From assembly GCA_001899255.1 (NCBI GenBank), contig MKVX01000002.1:434001-498000 (forward strand): DNA of 64,000 nt. Reading direction: 5' to 3'. Both the position numbers and the translations under genes were made by a program. Positions 49,927 to 58,559 of the stretch are shown piece after piece. Each line of letters begins with the position of its first letter. Position 1 is the first letter of the stretch. The notes beneath the pieces are model-generated. The model made no database searches. It was not told where the DNA came from and saw nothing but the letters and a program-made list of their open reading frames with translations. The stretch is from Rhizobiales bacterium 62-47. GTDB taxonomy: Bacteria; Pseudomonadota; Alphaproteobacteria; Rhizobiales; Xanthobacteraceae.

Positions 49927-50789
49927 GGGCCGTTCGCCAACCGGGGAGCGCCCTTCGGCTTCTGCTCCATCGTGATCCGGTAGCGAGTCAGCAGCACGGC
50001 CAGGCGCTGCTCCTCGATCGCCTTTCTCTTCTCGTCCGCCCACTCGCGTTCGACCGCGGCGCGAACCTCGGCAAGGGCGGGCGCGCGCCCGGCCTGACGC
50101 TCAGTGATCCGGACCAGATGCAGTCCGAAGTCCGACTCGACCGGCCCGGTCCATTGTCCAGTCGCGATCTTGTCGAGGGCGTCAGCGAACGAGGGGCCAA
50201 AGGTATGGCTGATCGACGCCTTGCCGGTAAGTTCGAGCTTGCGCGGGAGCAGGGTGGCGTCGCCGAGCTCGCCCAGATCGATCGACGGTTTGGCGCGCAG
50301 GACCTGAAGGACTGAGGCTGCGTCCTGATCTATTTTTTCACCATGCCGATCGGGGCTCAGCAGCACCTGCTCGAAAGCGTAGGCGGGATCGACCTCGAAC
50401 TTTTCGGAATTGTCTTTCAGATAGGTTTCGAGCTCGGCGTCGGTCGGAGTCAAGGTCGCGGTCTCGGCGCTGTTCAAAAACTCCATCTTGAGACGGAGAC
50501 GGCGGCGAATGATCACGTCGTCCTTATCGAGACCAAGCGCGAGCGCCTCGCGGACGAAAATCTCCTCCTTCACGTAGTCGTCGATCAGATTCTTCAGCTC
50601 GACGGATGTCGGCGGCCGCTGCCAAATCGCGCCGAATTGCGCGGCAATCCGATCAACCCGGGACTCCGTGATGACGATCTCGTCCGACTTGCCCGCCTCA
50701 AAGCGATTGGAGACGCCGTAAGCGACAAAGACGGCGACGGCCAGCGCCAAAAAATGCAGCAATGGCTCTTTGAGGATGCGTTTCATCAT
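49923..50789 (-). CDS. Periplasmic parvulin-type peptidyl-prolyl isomerase (PpiC/SurA-like)
   Basis: A 288-residue foldase with an N-terminal signal anchor (PLLHFLALAVAVFVAYGV), a SurA-like helical region (LIDDYVKEEIFVREALALGL), and a parvulin domain (AYAFEQVLLSPDRHGEKIDQD; FGPSFADALDKIATGQWTGP; ESDFGLHLVRITER). It lies 15 bp after the DUF3604 gene and overlaps the HupE-like gene by four bases. A dedicated role in folding the exported DUF3604 protein is an attractive inference. Confidence 0.86.
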   Translation of the reverse strand: MMKRILKEPLLHFLALAVAVFVAYGVSNRFEAGKSDEIVITESRVDRIAAQFGAIWQRPPTSVELKNLIDDYVKEEIFVREALALGLDKDDVIIRRRLRLKMEFLNSAETATLTPTDAELETYLKDNSEKFEVDPAYAFEQVLLSPDRHGEKIDQDAASVLQVLRAKPSIDLGELGDATLLPRKLELTGKASISHTFGPSFADALDKIATGQWTGPVESDFGLHLVRITERQAGRAPALAEVRAAVEREWADEKRKAIEEQRLAVLLTRYRITMEQKPKGAPRLANGP

Positions 50790-50804
50790 GGATGCGGCCG
50801 CCGT

Positions 50805-52835
50805 TTACGAGGGCGTGTACCAGACGGGCGAAGTCCAGGCGCGCTCCTGATGCTTCATCGGAACCTCCGGCGGCATCTTGATCCCGAAGCGGAACGCATC
50901 ATAGGCGGTCCAGCGTGGCGTCGGGATCTCGATGACGCGCGCATAGTAGAACGCCCGCACGGTTCGATCGAAGTCCGGGTCCTTCCAGGTCCCGACGAGT
51001 TCGGAAGCGCCGATGGTGTTGGTCCAGGTGGCATGCGCCACGTCCACCGTGTCGCCGACCGGTGGCAGCTTGCCGTCCTTTCCAGGCTTGCGGCGCTGCG
51101 CATCGCTCCACACCACGTTGTAGATCTTTTCCTGCGGCTTGCCGGCCTTGTCGAGCCAGCCCTTGACGATCTGGATGCGGTCGAGGTTGCCACCTTGTGC
51201 GTCCTTCATCGCCGCGATCAGGAAGGAGGGAGCCTTGCCCGCCGCCAATGGCTTCGGGAGGTCCGCGCCCATCGGCACGCCCTTGGCGTAACCGGTCTCG
51301 GCGACGTAGCGCGAGCGCGCGTCGTCGGCGGTAAAGTCCCATCCGGCGAACAAGCGAACCGTCATGCGGGTGCCCGAAGTTGCGTAGACCTCCTTGCGCT
51401 TCATCGCGTCCCACAGCGCTTCGCGGGTGTTCTCGGTGGCCCAAACCGCCGCATAGCCGGCCGCCGTATAGTGCCAGTTGTAGCGGGTCTTGCCGAAACC
51501 CTGTTTGGCGACTCGCTCCCAGCGAGTCGGGCTCGGTTCCTGGTCGACGTGCTTGCCGTAGAAATTATCCTCCTCGATCGAGGTGAGCGAGTTGTGCACA
51601 TCGGTGCCGCCGATGAAGCCGAACTTGAACGGATTGATGCCGAGTTTGCTCTCCTGCATCAGGCCCTGCAGCAATCCCCAGCGGAGGTAGTTGGTCGGCA
51701 TCATCTCGCGGGACAGCGGCTTGTCCTCGAGCGTCAGATTGCCGTATTCCCAGCCGGCAATGCCGAAATCCGAGAACTCGTCGTTCGGGGACAGCGCGGG
51801 ATGTGTCTCGCTCGAGCCCTTGGTCTGCATCATTTCCTGCAGCACTTCCCAGCGGGCGCGGCGCTCGGCATAGTCCTTCGAGAGCGGCTTGCCGGCAAAA
51901 TCCACCAGTTCGAACATGCGGCCGTTGGACAGGTTCGCGTTATGCGGGATGGCGAGCAGGTTGCCGCCGGTCTTCTGCTCGTATTTCTCCATCCAGTCCC
52001 AGAGTTTCTCCGGATCCTCGCTCTGCCAGGACGAGAACGGCAAGATCTGATCGGCCTTGTCCTTATTGTCGCGGAACAGCACGTTGCGATGCAGATTGTT
52101 GCCGCCGGGAACGGAGGTCCATTCGAAGCCGATCATCGCGGTGAAGCGCCCGGGATCATTGAACTTCTCGGCGGTCGCCGTGTACTCCTGCCAGACCGAC
52201 TTCATGATCGGAACGACGACCTTCGGATTCTTGACGGGAGCCGGCAGCTTGCCCTGGGCCTGAGCTGACACAAGTTCGCGCATCGTCGCCGCCGCCTCCA
52301 GTCCTCCGGCCTTCATCGCCTTGCCCCACCGATCGAGCGTCGGATCGGCAGCAAATGCAGGATTCCCCTCGTAGACCTGCAGCATGACGCCCAGGCCTTC
52401 GGCGTGGTCCGAGATGACCAGGAAGTCCAGCGGTCGCGACAGCTTGGCCGGAACGCCGCTCGACGAGACGACCTCCTCGCCGCGCGCGAAGCGATAGGAT
52501 TGCTCCGGCGTCAGCCGGTTGCCGGCCATGAACGCGTCGCCGGAATTGGCGGTGTGATGATGCGTGTCGCCGAAGAACACGCGCGTGGGATATTTGCGGC
52601 CGGCATAGGGCGAGTAGCGTTTCTTTGCTTCAGCGCCTGCCGGCGTCTCCGGCTTGGTTTCGCGAGCAACGCCGTCGTCCGGATCGAACGCGCCCTTGAC
52701 CGAGACATCATCGGCGGCGGCCCCAGGCGCTGCCGATTGTGCGCTGGCATTTCCGGGCACCGCAACGGCGAGCGCCAGTCCGGCAACCGCAATGGCGATT
52801 GAGGCAGGAATAATTGTCCGCTTTTGCTTCATCAT
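50805..52835 (-). CDS. DUF3604 protein 2: exported PHP-like metallohydrolase candidate
   Basis: A 676-residue exported protein with a signal peptide (SIAIAVAGLALAVAVPGNASA). Metal-site motifs parallel the protein at 46105: FGDTHHHTANSGDAF (H92, H94), VISDHAEGLGVM, IPHNANLSNG and GGTDVHNSLTS. It ends HQERAWTSPVWYTPS. The two are diverged paralogues. ATG 52835 is chosen for its AGGG site and signal peptide; the frame runs on to 53039 through the promoter region. First gene of an operon with the parvulin and HupE-like genes, and controlled from the region holding an FNR/FixK box. Confidence 0.85.
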   Translation of the reverse strand: MMKQKRTIIPASIAIAVAGLALAVAVPGNASAQSAAPGAAADDVSVKGAFDPDDGVARETKPETPAGAEAKKRYSPYAGRKYPTRVFFGDTHHHTANSGDAFMAGNRLTPEQSYRFARGEEVVSSSGVPAKLSRPLDFLVISDHAEGLGVMLQVYEGNPAFAADPTLDRWGKAMKAGGLEAAATMRELVSAQAQGKLPAPVKNPKVVVPIMKSVWQEYTATAEKFNDPGRFTAMIGFEWTSVPGGNNLHRNVLFRDNKDKADQILPFSSWQSEDPEKLWDWMEKYEQKTGGNLLAIPHNANLSNGRMFELVDFAGKPLSKDYAERRARWEVLQEMMQTKGSSETHPALSPNDEFSDFGIAGWEYGNLTLEDKPLSREMMPTNYLRWGLLQGLMQESKLGINPFKFGFIGGTDVHNSLTSIEEDNFYGKHVDQEPSPTRWERVAKQGFGKTRYNWHYTAAGYAAVWATENTREALWDAMKRKEVYATSGTRMTVRLFAGWDFTADDARSRYVAETGYAKGVPMGADLPKPLAAGKAPSFLIAAMKDAQGGNLDRIQIVKGWLDKAGKPQEKIYNVVWSDAQRRKPGKDGKLPPVGDTVDVAHATWTNTIGASELVGTWKDPDFDRTVRAFYYARVIEIPTPRWTAYDAFRFGIKMPPEVPMKHQERAWTSPVWYTPS

Positions 52836-52973
52836 GATCCCTGACCTCTTCGCTGCTTGTTCGTTTGGAATGAGCGCGGGTTCTGCCGACGGGTCTTGGC
52901 GCAGGGCGAGTTCGCGTGCCGCCGAAACGGAATGCGACAGATAGCAGCGCACTACAAAACTACCTGTGCGATC

Positions 52974-52987
52974 TTGATCCTGATCAA
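52974..52987. promoter_or_regulatory. FNR/FixK-type box
   Basis: TTGATCCTGATCAA matches the TTGAT-N4-ATCAA consensus fully, and the symmetry extends to CTTGATC-CT-GATCAAG (52973-52988). It lies 138 bp upstream of the DUF3604 operon and 73 bp upstream of the Crp/Fnr gene. A weaker relative, TTGAGATTGATCAC, is at 53026-53039. Anaerobic or microaerobic control is implied. Confidence 0.8.
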
Positions 52988-53060
52988 GCCGTGTATTCGG
53001 CTCCCTGCCTAGCAATAAAGCCTCATTGAGATTGATCACCGGCGACCCATTGGAGCCAGA

Positions 53061-53756
53061 ATGATCAGCAAGGAAACAGCCTCTGAGATCGTGAGCGGCA
53101 AGGGTTGGCTCCGCAATACGCCGTCGTCATTTCGTAGCGCTGTACTGAAGCGCTGCCTGCTGGAGCACTTCGGCGCGGGCACGCCGATCTATGCGATCGA
53201 CGATGAGCCCGGCGGGCTTTATGGGCTTGTCGAAGGAGGACTCGGCATCTCGATCGCGCCCCGGGAACTGGGACCCTATACCGCGCATTTCGCGATGCCT
53301 GGCACCTGGTTCGGGGAAGGCTCGGCCTTTACGCGCCAACCCCGAAAGGTTGGCCTGACCGCGGCCAGGCCAACCACAATGCTGCATCTGCCGCTGCGCG
53401 GCGTCGACGAGATTGTCGGCGGCGACCCAGCTGCCTGGCGGTTATTCGGCCTCCTGGCGCTCGATCATCTCGATCTGGCCATGGGGGGCTCGGACGACCT
53501 GATGATACGCAATCATGTCAAGCGTTTCGTGGCTGTGCTGCTGCGCCTCGGGGACTGCCGCGTCGCAACTCCGGCAAACGACCAGCCGATCGAGGTGGAC
53601 CTCAATCATGAAGACATCGCCTATATGGCCAATGTCGCCCGAACCACGGCCGGTGCCATCCTGCGCCGGCTCGAGGCCGATGGGCTCGTGACACTGTCGT
53701 ACCGCTGCGTCGGCATCCTTGCGCCAGACACGCTACGCAAGATGCTGCTCGATTGA
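53061..53756 (+). CDS. Crp/Fnr family transcriptional regulator, divergent from DUF3604 operon
   Basis: A 231-residue regulator. The N-terminal effector domain (YAIDDEPGGLYGLVEGGLGISI; MPGTWFGEGSAF) matches the Crp-like barrel. A helical linker leads to a winged helix, HEDIAYMANVARTTAGAILR then RLEADGLVTLSYRCVGIL. It lacks the four-cysteine FNR cluster, so it would sense something other than oxygen directly or act in a FixK-like way. It is divergent from DUF3604 protein 2 across a perfect FNR/FixK box, which it or another family member may bind. Confidence 0.85.
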   Translation: MISKETASEIVSGKGWLRNTPSSFRSAVLKRCLLEHFGAGTPIYAIDDEPGGLYGLVEGGLGISIAPRELGPYTAHFAMPGTWFGEGSAFTRQPRKVGLTAARPTTMLHLPLRGVDEIVGGDPAAWRLFGLLALDHLDLAMGGSDDLMIRNHVKRFVAVLLRLGDCRVATPANDQPIEVDLNHEDIAYMANVARTTAGAILRRLEADGLVTLSYRCVGILAPDTLRKMLLD

Positions 53757-54421
53757 GCATGGCTCGATCGGATCGACCCTAGCAACGTCCGTTCGGGGTC
53801 ACTTCCGGACTCGCCGCGGCGACAGCGGCGGAGTCCGCTTTACCACGGACAGCTGACCCCGGCTGGTCTCGAACGCGCTGGGATATAGCCGCAAGACGAT
53901 GCCCAGAGCCGCATGCGGCCAATTACCAGGCCGGACTTGGGTCAAGGACGGCCGATTCCCGAAGCCGGTCAAGCTCGGCGTCAAGACCACCGCATGGCGG
54001 GTCGAGGGTGTCCTCTTAGAATTGATCTTCACATCGGAGAGGCGGCCGGTGGCAAGAGAGGATTTGCGCTGCCGTCCCCGGCCCGTCCCTAGCCCATTTT
54101 ACGCGAAAGCGGCTTCTGCTAGGTGCTGGTGCGCCACTCAGGGTAAAACTACGAACTCATATGTAATTGAAGTTATTATATAATTTCCAATGGTGGAACC
54201 TGATAATCAGAGCAATCGGCAAGCGTCAGGCACCATGACTTCGCAGAAAGCCGACGGTACCCAGCTGGCCGCTGTGGAAATGGCCGAGATAGCCAGCGCT
54301 TGTGCGGCCGCACGTTGTCGTAATGACTTTATGCCGTCTAGTGATGACGCCGAGAGTCCGTTCGGCAATTGGTAACACCTGTGGCACTATGCTCTCCGTG
54401 TAGCTTTGAGTTGTGTGCCTA
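53757..54421. other. Island border region with remnants
   Basis: About 665 bp with no intact gene. It includes an AlpA-like fragment (53935-54027), an AT-rich stretch near 54150-54190, and a GTGCGGCCGCAC palindrome (54302-54313) before the HTH gene. Short frames on both strands here have poor composition and no family match. Confidence 0.55.
53935..54027 (+). pseudogene. AlpA/excisionase-like regulator remnant
   Basis: One frame reads TWVKDGRFPKPVKLGVKTTAWRVEGVLLE, closely matching the recognition-helix and wing part of AlpA-family phage regulators (the usual GRFPKPVKLG...AW). The upstream helix (normally L-S-R-S-T-L-Y) is missing and the following residues are unrelated, so it is a broken piece of an island or prophage regulator. 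It marks the left border of the defence island. Confidence 0.6.
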
Positions 54422-54763
54422 ATGCCGTTGACCCGAACCTTTAAGAGTACCGTTAAGGCCCGGGCCACGCAGGACGCTACATTCCGTGCTGCTTTACTCT
54501 CCGAAGGCGTTGAAACCCTCCTGTCCGGCGACATCCAAAACGCCAAAAGCGCGCTGCGGTCTTATATCAATGCAACTATCGGCTTTGAATCTTTGGCGCG
54601 AACAACAGGGACGCCGCCCAAAAGTCTGATGCGGATGTTCGGCCCGCGCGGCAATCCGAGCGCACGCAACCTCTCCGCTGTTCTCAAGCACCTGCAACAG
54701 AACGCCGGTTTCGACCTTCAGGTCACGCCCGTCAGGCGCAACGCGAAGGGCGGGAGAAAATGA
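54422..54763 (+). CDS. HTH transcriptional regulator (antitoxin/controller type)
   Basis: A 113-residue regulator of the small HTH type found beside toxin-antitoxin and restriction genes. Features are LTRTFKSTVKARATQDATFR, ALRSYINATIGFESLARTTG (helix 1), TPPKSLMRMFGPRGNPSARN (recognition helix) and LSAVLKHLQQNAGFDLQV. No partner toxin is adjacent, and it leads directly into the restriction-modification operon through an overlapping micro-ORF, so a controller (C-protein-like) role is inferred. The start is the ATG at 54422. Confidence 0.78.
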   Translation: MPLTRTFKSTVKARATQDATFRAALLSEGVETLLSGDIQNAKSALRSYINATIGFESLARTTGTPPKSLMRMFGPRGNPSARNLSAVLKHLQQNAGFDLQVTPVRRNAKGGRK

Positions 54764-54840
54764 AGGTCATTTTGTTCTTGTTGTGTTCTTTTGTCGGGGC
54801 TACGCTCGTCCTTTATGATTTCGAAAGCGCAACATCGTGA
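54760..54840 (+). CDS. 26-residue membrane micro-ORF linking regulator and methylase
   Basis: The frame starts with ATGA overlapping the HTH stop (54761-54763) and ends with a TGA overlapping the GTG start of the methylase (54837). It encodes MKVILFLLCSFVGATLVLY plus a short acidic tail, a single hydrophobic helix. Overlaps on both sides suggest translational coupling through the operon. It may be a real micro-protein or only a coupling leader. Confidence 0.5.
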   Translation: MKVILFLLCSFVGATLVLYDFESATS

Positions 54841-57800
54841 CCGTCGGGCTCTCTACCCAATGGATGGAGACACTTTCTCTGTCCCGCCGCCAGGCGCCCG
54901 AATTATACATGGCCGGTACCCCTGTTGAGGGACCGCACGCTCAGGCTATTGCCTTCGCGCTGAAGGAACTGGGGCTCGCTGCAGTTTTTTGTATCGAGGG
55001 TGTACCGACGATCGGTTTTCTCAACGACCCGGATGCTTCCGCCGACCGTGTCGATACTGTTCACCGCATCCTATGGAACCAGGGGCTGATGAGTCTGCTG
55101 CTGGTGATCCGGCAGGATGACCTAATGGCCTATTCGCTCGTGAAGCGGCCATTTCACCGTGAGCAGGGGGCTAGCGCAGCGGATCCCCGTCTCATTACCA
55201 CGCTATCGCTCGTGAACGATGCGGTTCGCCTGCGAGAGCTTGTTGATTCAGCTCAATCGGGTCGGTTTTGGTTTGAGAACGACCCCTATTTCGATCCGGA
55301 TCAGCGCGTCGATAGTGTTTTGCTGTCAAATCTCCTTCAGTCCTTTCGCGAACTGAAGGAAGAACTCGGGAGCGATGCTGCGCAGGCGCTCCTCATGCAG
55401 ACGATGTTCATCGCTTACCTCGAAGATCGCAAGATCATCAAATCCGAGGTCTTTAAGGAGGCGTCAGACGGCGCTCATGCCAGTTTTTCTGACATGCTCG
55501 AAGCGAGAACAACCGCCTCATTCGAGACTTTGTTCGACTGGCTGAAGGCCGCATTCAATGGAAACGTATTCAACGCCCCCTGTGCGTTTGACGTTGAGGG
55601 GGGCCGGCCGCCCAAGCTAAAGGCTAAGCAGCTTAAGGTGCTTGCGCGATTCCGACATGGACGCGAGGAAATGACCTCCGGCCAGATGCACTTTTTCGGG
55701 TACGATTTTGAATATATGTCGATCGGCTTGATCAGCGCGGTCTACGATCGCTTTCTCAAGGAGGAAGTAGAGCGAGCTAATTCAGACGGCGCGTTTTACA
55801 CGCCAATGTTTCTGGCCGATGTCGTCGTCAACCAATTATGGGATGACCTCAACGATGAGCAACGCTCTTCGGGTGTTTTTTGCGATCCGGCATGTGGCTC
55901 AGGCATTTTTCTGGTGCGCCTGTTTCAGCGGCTTGTTGCCTATCACTGTCAGCAGAAGAAGAAGCGGCATGCCACATGGAACGAACTGAAGACGATTGCG
56001 CGTCGTCTTCGCGGTGCCGATATTAACCCGGCCGCAGTAAGAGTGGCCGCGTTCTCTCTCTATATAACACTGCTCGAGCAGTCCAATCCGCCTGATCTGC
56101 CGGCGCTGATAGACGCCGGCAAGTTGCTGCCGTCCCTTTACGGCGACACGCTTCGCCCGGCGCAGGATTTTTTCACGAGCGATGATGGCGGCCACTACGA
56201 TGCCGTTATCGGGAATCCGCCGTGGAAAGGACGCGGCGGGTCGGTCACCACAGCCCAACAGTGGACCAAATCGCAAAATCTTCCTGACCCTGCCAAGGAT
56301 ATCGCGTGGGGATTTGTCTGGAAGTCGCTACGCGTGCTTAAACCCAAGGGGATCGTTGCTCTCTTGCTTCCGGCAATGGGAATTCTGCACAACAACGACA
56401 GTGAAACAGCACGAAAACTTCTTCTTCTGAAGGCCAGGATTAGGCGCGTCATCAACCTCTCAGACCTGTGCTTTCAGCTTTTCGACGGCGCTCAAAGGCC
56501 GACTGCGTTTATTCTGTATGAAAATATTCGAACTGAGGGTGAGCCTTACCGTTTCGAGTATTGGGTGCCGAAAGCAGACCTGAACTTACGCCTCAAGCGC
56601 ATGATGACATTGTCGCGTGGTGATCGCATTCAGCTGCGTTCAGACGTAGTCAACGCAGATCCAAGCGTATTTAAGCGGCGTCTCTGGTCGAGACCCCCTG
56701 ACGAGAAACTCTTGCAGTTCCTACGCACGATTCCAGCGCTGAACGATTTTATAGGCGAGTATAAGACGCTTCGAAAGGCTGAATTCAACCGAGATAAGAC
56801 CTGGGCTATCGGCCAAGGCTTCCAACCTGCACAACCTGACAAGCTAGGAACCGAAGGCTACCGAACGACCACTTCGGAGATCGTTACCCGTTATCCCTAT
56901 CTCAGTGCTGATGCATTTTGCCCTGTGGCTCTGCCCAAGATCAAAACTAAGCCATGGAAAACAAAAACTGTGCGGCGAGCAGGCTTTCCGCACGGGTTCA
57001 AGGGCCCTCACATTCTAATTCCTCAGGGCGTTGAGCGCGCAATGCCTCGTCTTCGCGCAAGTTATACGGACCAAAGTCTGGTATTTGAAGACTCTCTTCA
57101 AGCGATTGCTTTCCCGCCGGCAAAACACCGCACCGCAAAATTGCTGACGGCAGTGCTCAACAGCAGTCTGTCGGCGTGGTTTTATTTTCATGATACAGCA
57201 AACTTTGGCGCCGACCGCGCCAAAGTTCACCAGAACGATCTTTTGAAATTGCCGTTTTCGCTTCCGAAAGATATGCCGGACCCGGATCGAGCTGCGGCAG
57301 CAGCCGCTAAGATCGTGCGTCTCATTGATCGCGAGATCAAACATTCAAACGATTTGCTGCGAGATTCAACCGGCGTATTAAACGAGATCGATCATCTCGT
57401 TTTCGAGTATTATGGGTTGGACCAGAGCGATATCGCTCTTGTCGAGGATACGTTCAATTATATTCTCCCAGCCATGCAGCCCCGTCGAAGCGCGGGAATG
57501 CAACGGATCTGGGAAAACAGCCGGATCGAACACCGGCATGCCTATGCGACGATGCTCTGCGATTCGCTGAAGCCGTGGTTCCGCAAGCCCATCATTGCAT
57601 CGCTTGCGGCAAAATCGGCAGACGTCGCAATTCTTCGCCTCAGCATCGCCGACAACAAAAGAGCTTCTGACTATTCCGAGACCAAATCAGATGAGTTGGT
57701 GCCCTTTCTCAATCAAATTAGCCAGAGCCTACCCAGGCGCTTGCCCGGAAATGTGCAGGTTGTGCCGGATCTGAGGTTTGTAATTGGGAGTGAGATGTAT

Positions 57801-57932
57801 CTCATCAAACCGCTTCAATTGAGACAATGGCTGAGATCTGCAGCGTTGGCTGATGCCGAGCAGATTGCCGCAGAGTTCAGCGCGATTGTCGCTCAACGCG
57901 ATAACAAGAGTGTTACCGATGTTAGCCGGTGA
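54837..57932 (+). CDS. Large N6-adenine DNA methyltransferase with specificity domain
   Basis: A 1031-residue protein. An N-terminal region of about 300 residues is followed by an HsdM-like helical part (GAFYTPMFLADVVVNQLW), the SAM motif FCDPACGSGIFLVRLF with D350, and catalytic NPPW at 460-463 (AVIGNPPWKGRGG). A C-terminal part (KTKPWKTKTVRRAGFPHGFK through the LLKLPFSLPKDMPDPD region) is typical of Eco57I/PglX-like specificity segments. No helicase is visible. In the N-terminal 120 residues I could not find a clear PD-(D/E)XK set. GTG start; codon use is more AT-rich than the flanks. The next gene overlaps by 14 bases. Confidence 0.83.
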   Translation: MTVGLSTQWMETLSLSRRQAPELYMAGTPVEGPHAQAIAFALKELGLAAVFCIEGVPTIGFLNDPDASADRVDTVHRILWNQGLMSLLLVIRQDDLMAYSLVKRPFHREQGASAADPRLITTLSLVNDAVRLRELVDSAQSGRFWFENDPYFDPDQRVDSVLLSNLLQSFRELKEELGSDAAQALLMQTMFIAYLEDRKIIKSEVFKEASDGAHASFSDMLEARTTASFETLFDWLKAAFNGNVFNAPCAFDVEGGRPPKLKAKQLKVLARFRHGREEMTSGQMHFFGYDFEYMSIGLISAVYDRFLKEEVERANSDGAFYTPMFLADVVVNQLWDDLNDEQRSSGVFCDPACGSGIFLVRLFQRLVAYHCQQKKKRHATWNELKTIARRLRGADINPAAVRVAAFSLYITLLEQSNPPDLPALIDAGKLLPSLYGDTLRPAQDFFTSDDGGHYDAVIGNPPWKGRGGSVTTAQQWTKSQNLPDPAKDIAWGFVWKSLRVLKPKGIVALLLPAMGILHNNDSETARKLLLLKARIRRVINLSDLCFQLFDGAQRPTAFILYENIRTEGEPYRFEYWVPKADLNLRLKRMMTLSRGDRIQLRSDVVNADPSVFKRRLWSRPPDEKLLQFLRTIPALNDFIGEYKTLRKAEFNRDKTWAIGQGFQPAQPDKLGTEGYRTTTSEIVTRYPYLSADAFCPVALPKIKTKPWKTKTVRRAGFPHGFKGPHILIPQGVERAMPRLRASYTDQSLVFEDSLQAIAFPPAKHRTAKLLTAVLNSSLSAWFYFHDTANFGADRAKVHQNDLLKLPFSLPKDMPDPDRAAAAAAKIVRLIDREIKHSNDLLRDSTGVLNEIDHLVFEYYGLDQSDIALVEDTFNYILPAMQPRRSAGMQRIWENSRIEHRHAYATMLCDSLKPWFRKPIIASLAAKSADVAILRLSIADNKRASDYSETKSDELVPFLNQISQSLPRRLPGNVQVVPDLRFVIGSEMYLIKPLQLRQWLRSAALADAEQIAAEFSAIVAQRDNKSVTDVSR

Positions 57933-58557
57933 ACCGTCGAATTGGTTGGCGCACTTTACAACGTTGGAAGAACGGGTCGCCGAAGCTGTTGAAGAGGTGT
58001 GGCCGATCTGCATCGAGCCATTGACCGCCAAGAAGGGCTCAATGACCCATGAAGATCATATCACTAACCATCTGGTGGCTGCGCTCATCAAAGCAAAGCG
58101 GCTGCCCGGGAGACTGATCCCGCAATACAGTTTGCTCACGGAGCTAGCAAATCAGGATGTGACTCTTTCCAGCAATATCGATTTCGTACTCACAATTGGC
58201 GATGACGAGGATGTCTATTTGGCGTGCGAATGCAAACGGCTCAACGTGCCATACAAATCGGGGGTGCGGGGTCTCGTTGGTGAATATATCGATGAGGGCC
58301 TCATGCGGTTTGTCAGAGGCCAGTATTCAAAGGGCCTCCCTCTCGCAATGATGCTCGGCTACGTCATGAACGCTAAAGTAGATAGAGCGCGTAACGGCCT
58401 GCGGCGGGCAATGACAGTCCGTACCAAGGCAATTAATTTGAAACATATCGCCGATTGTCCCGTGTTGGCCGGGCGGTCTATCCGATTTACATCGACCCAT
58501 CAGTGCAACGCAGGGCATGATATCGACGTCGCCCACACATTGCTGGGGTGGCCATAA
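57919..58557 (+). CDS. Small PD-(D/E)XK nuclease candidate of the restriction operon
   Basis: A 212-residue protein starting inside the end of the methylase gene. It contains a PD-(D/E)XK-like core: NIDFVLTIGDDEDVYLACEC then KRLN, giving D88 and E104-x-K106, followed by a helix with RFVRGQYSKGLPLAMMLGYV (a QxxxY-like element). An early THEDHITNHLVAAL helix may supply a further acidic residue. No close family recognised. Position between two methylases implies it is the cutting or nicking subunit of the first. Nuclease activity is inferred from the motif. Confidence 0.62.
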   Translation: MLAGEPSNWLAHFTTLEERVAEAVEEVWPICIEPLTAKKGSMTHEDHITNHLVAALIKAKRLPGRLIPQYSLLTELANQDVTLSSNIDFVLTIGDDEDVYLACECKRLNVPYKSGVRGLVGEYIDEGLMRFVRGQYSKGLPLAMMLGYVMNAKVDRARNGLRRAMTVRTKAINLKHIADCPVLAGRSIRFTSTHQCNAGHDIDVAHTLLGWP

Positions 58558-58559
58558 GC

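Noticed and set aside
50343-52268. 641-residue plus-strand open frame
   Set aside because: It is antisense to DUF3604 protein 2 and its composition (His/Arg/Leu-rich with no domain) is that of a GC-rich shadow.
53799-54032. 77-residue minus-strand frame
   Set aside because: Unusual composition, no family, and antisense to the AlpA-like remnant.
54190-54375. 61-residue plus-strand frame before the HTH gene
   Set aside because: Reads like random sequence; no start signal and no homology recognised.
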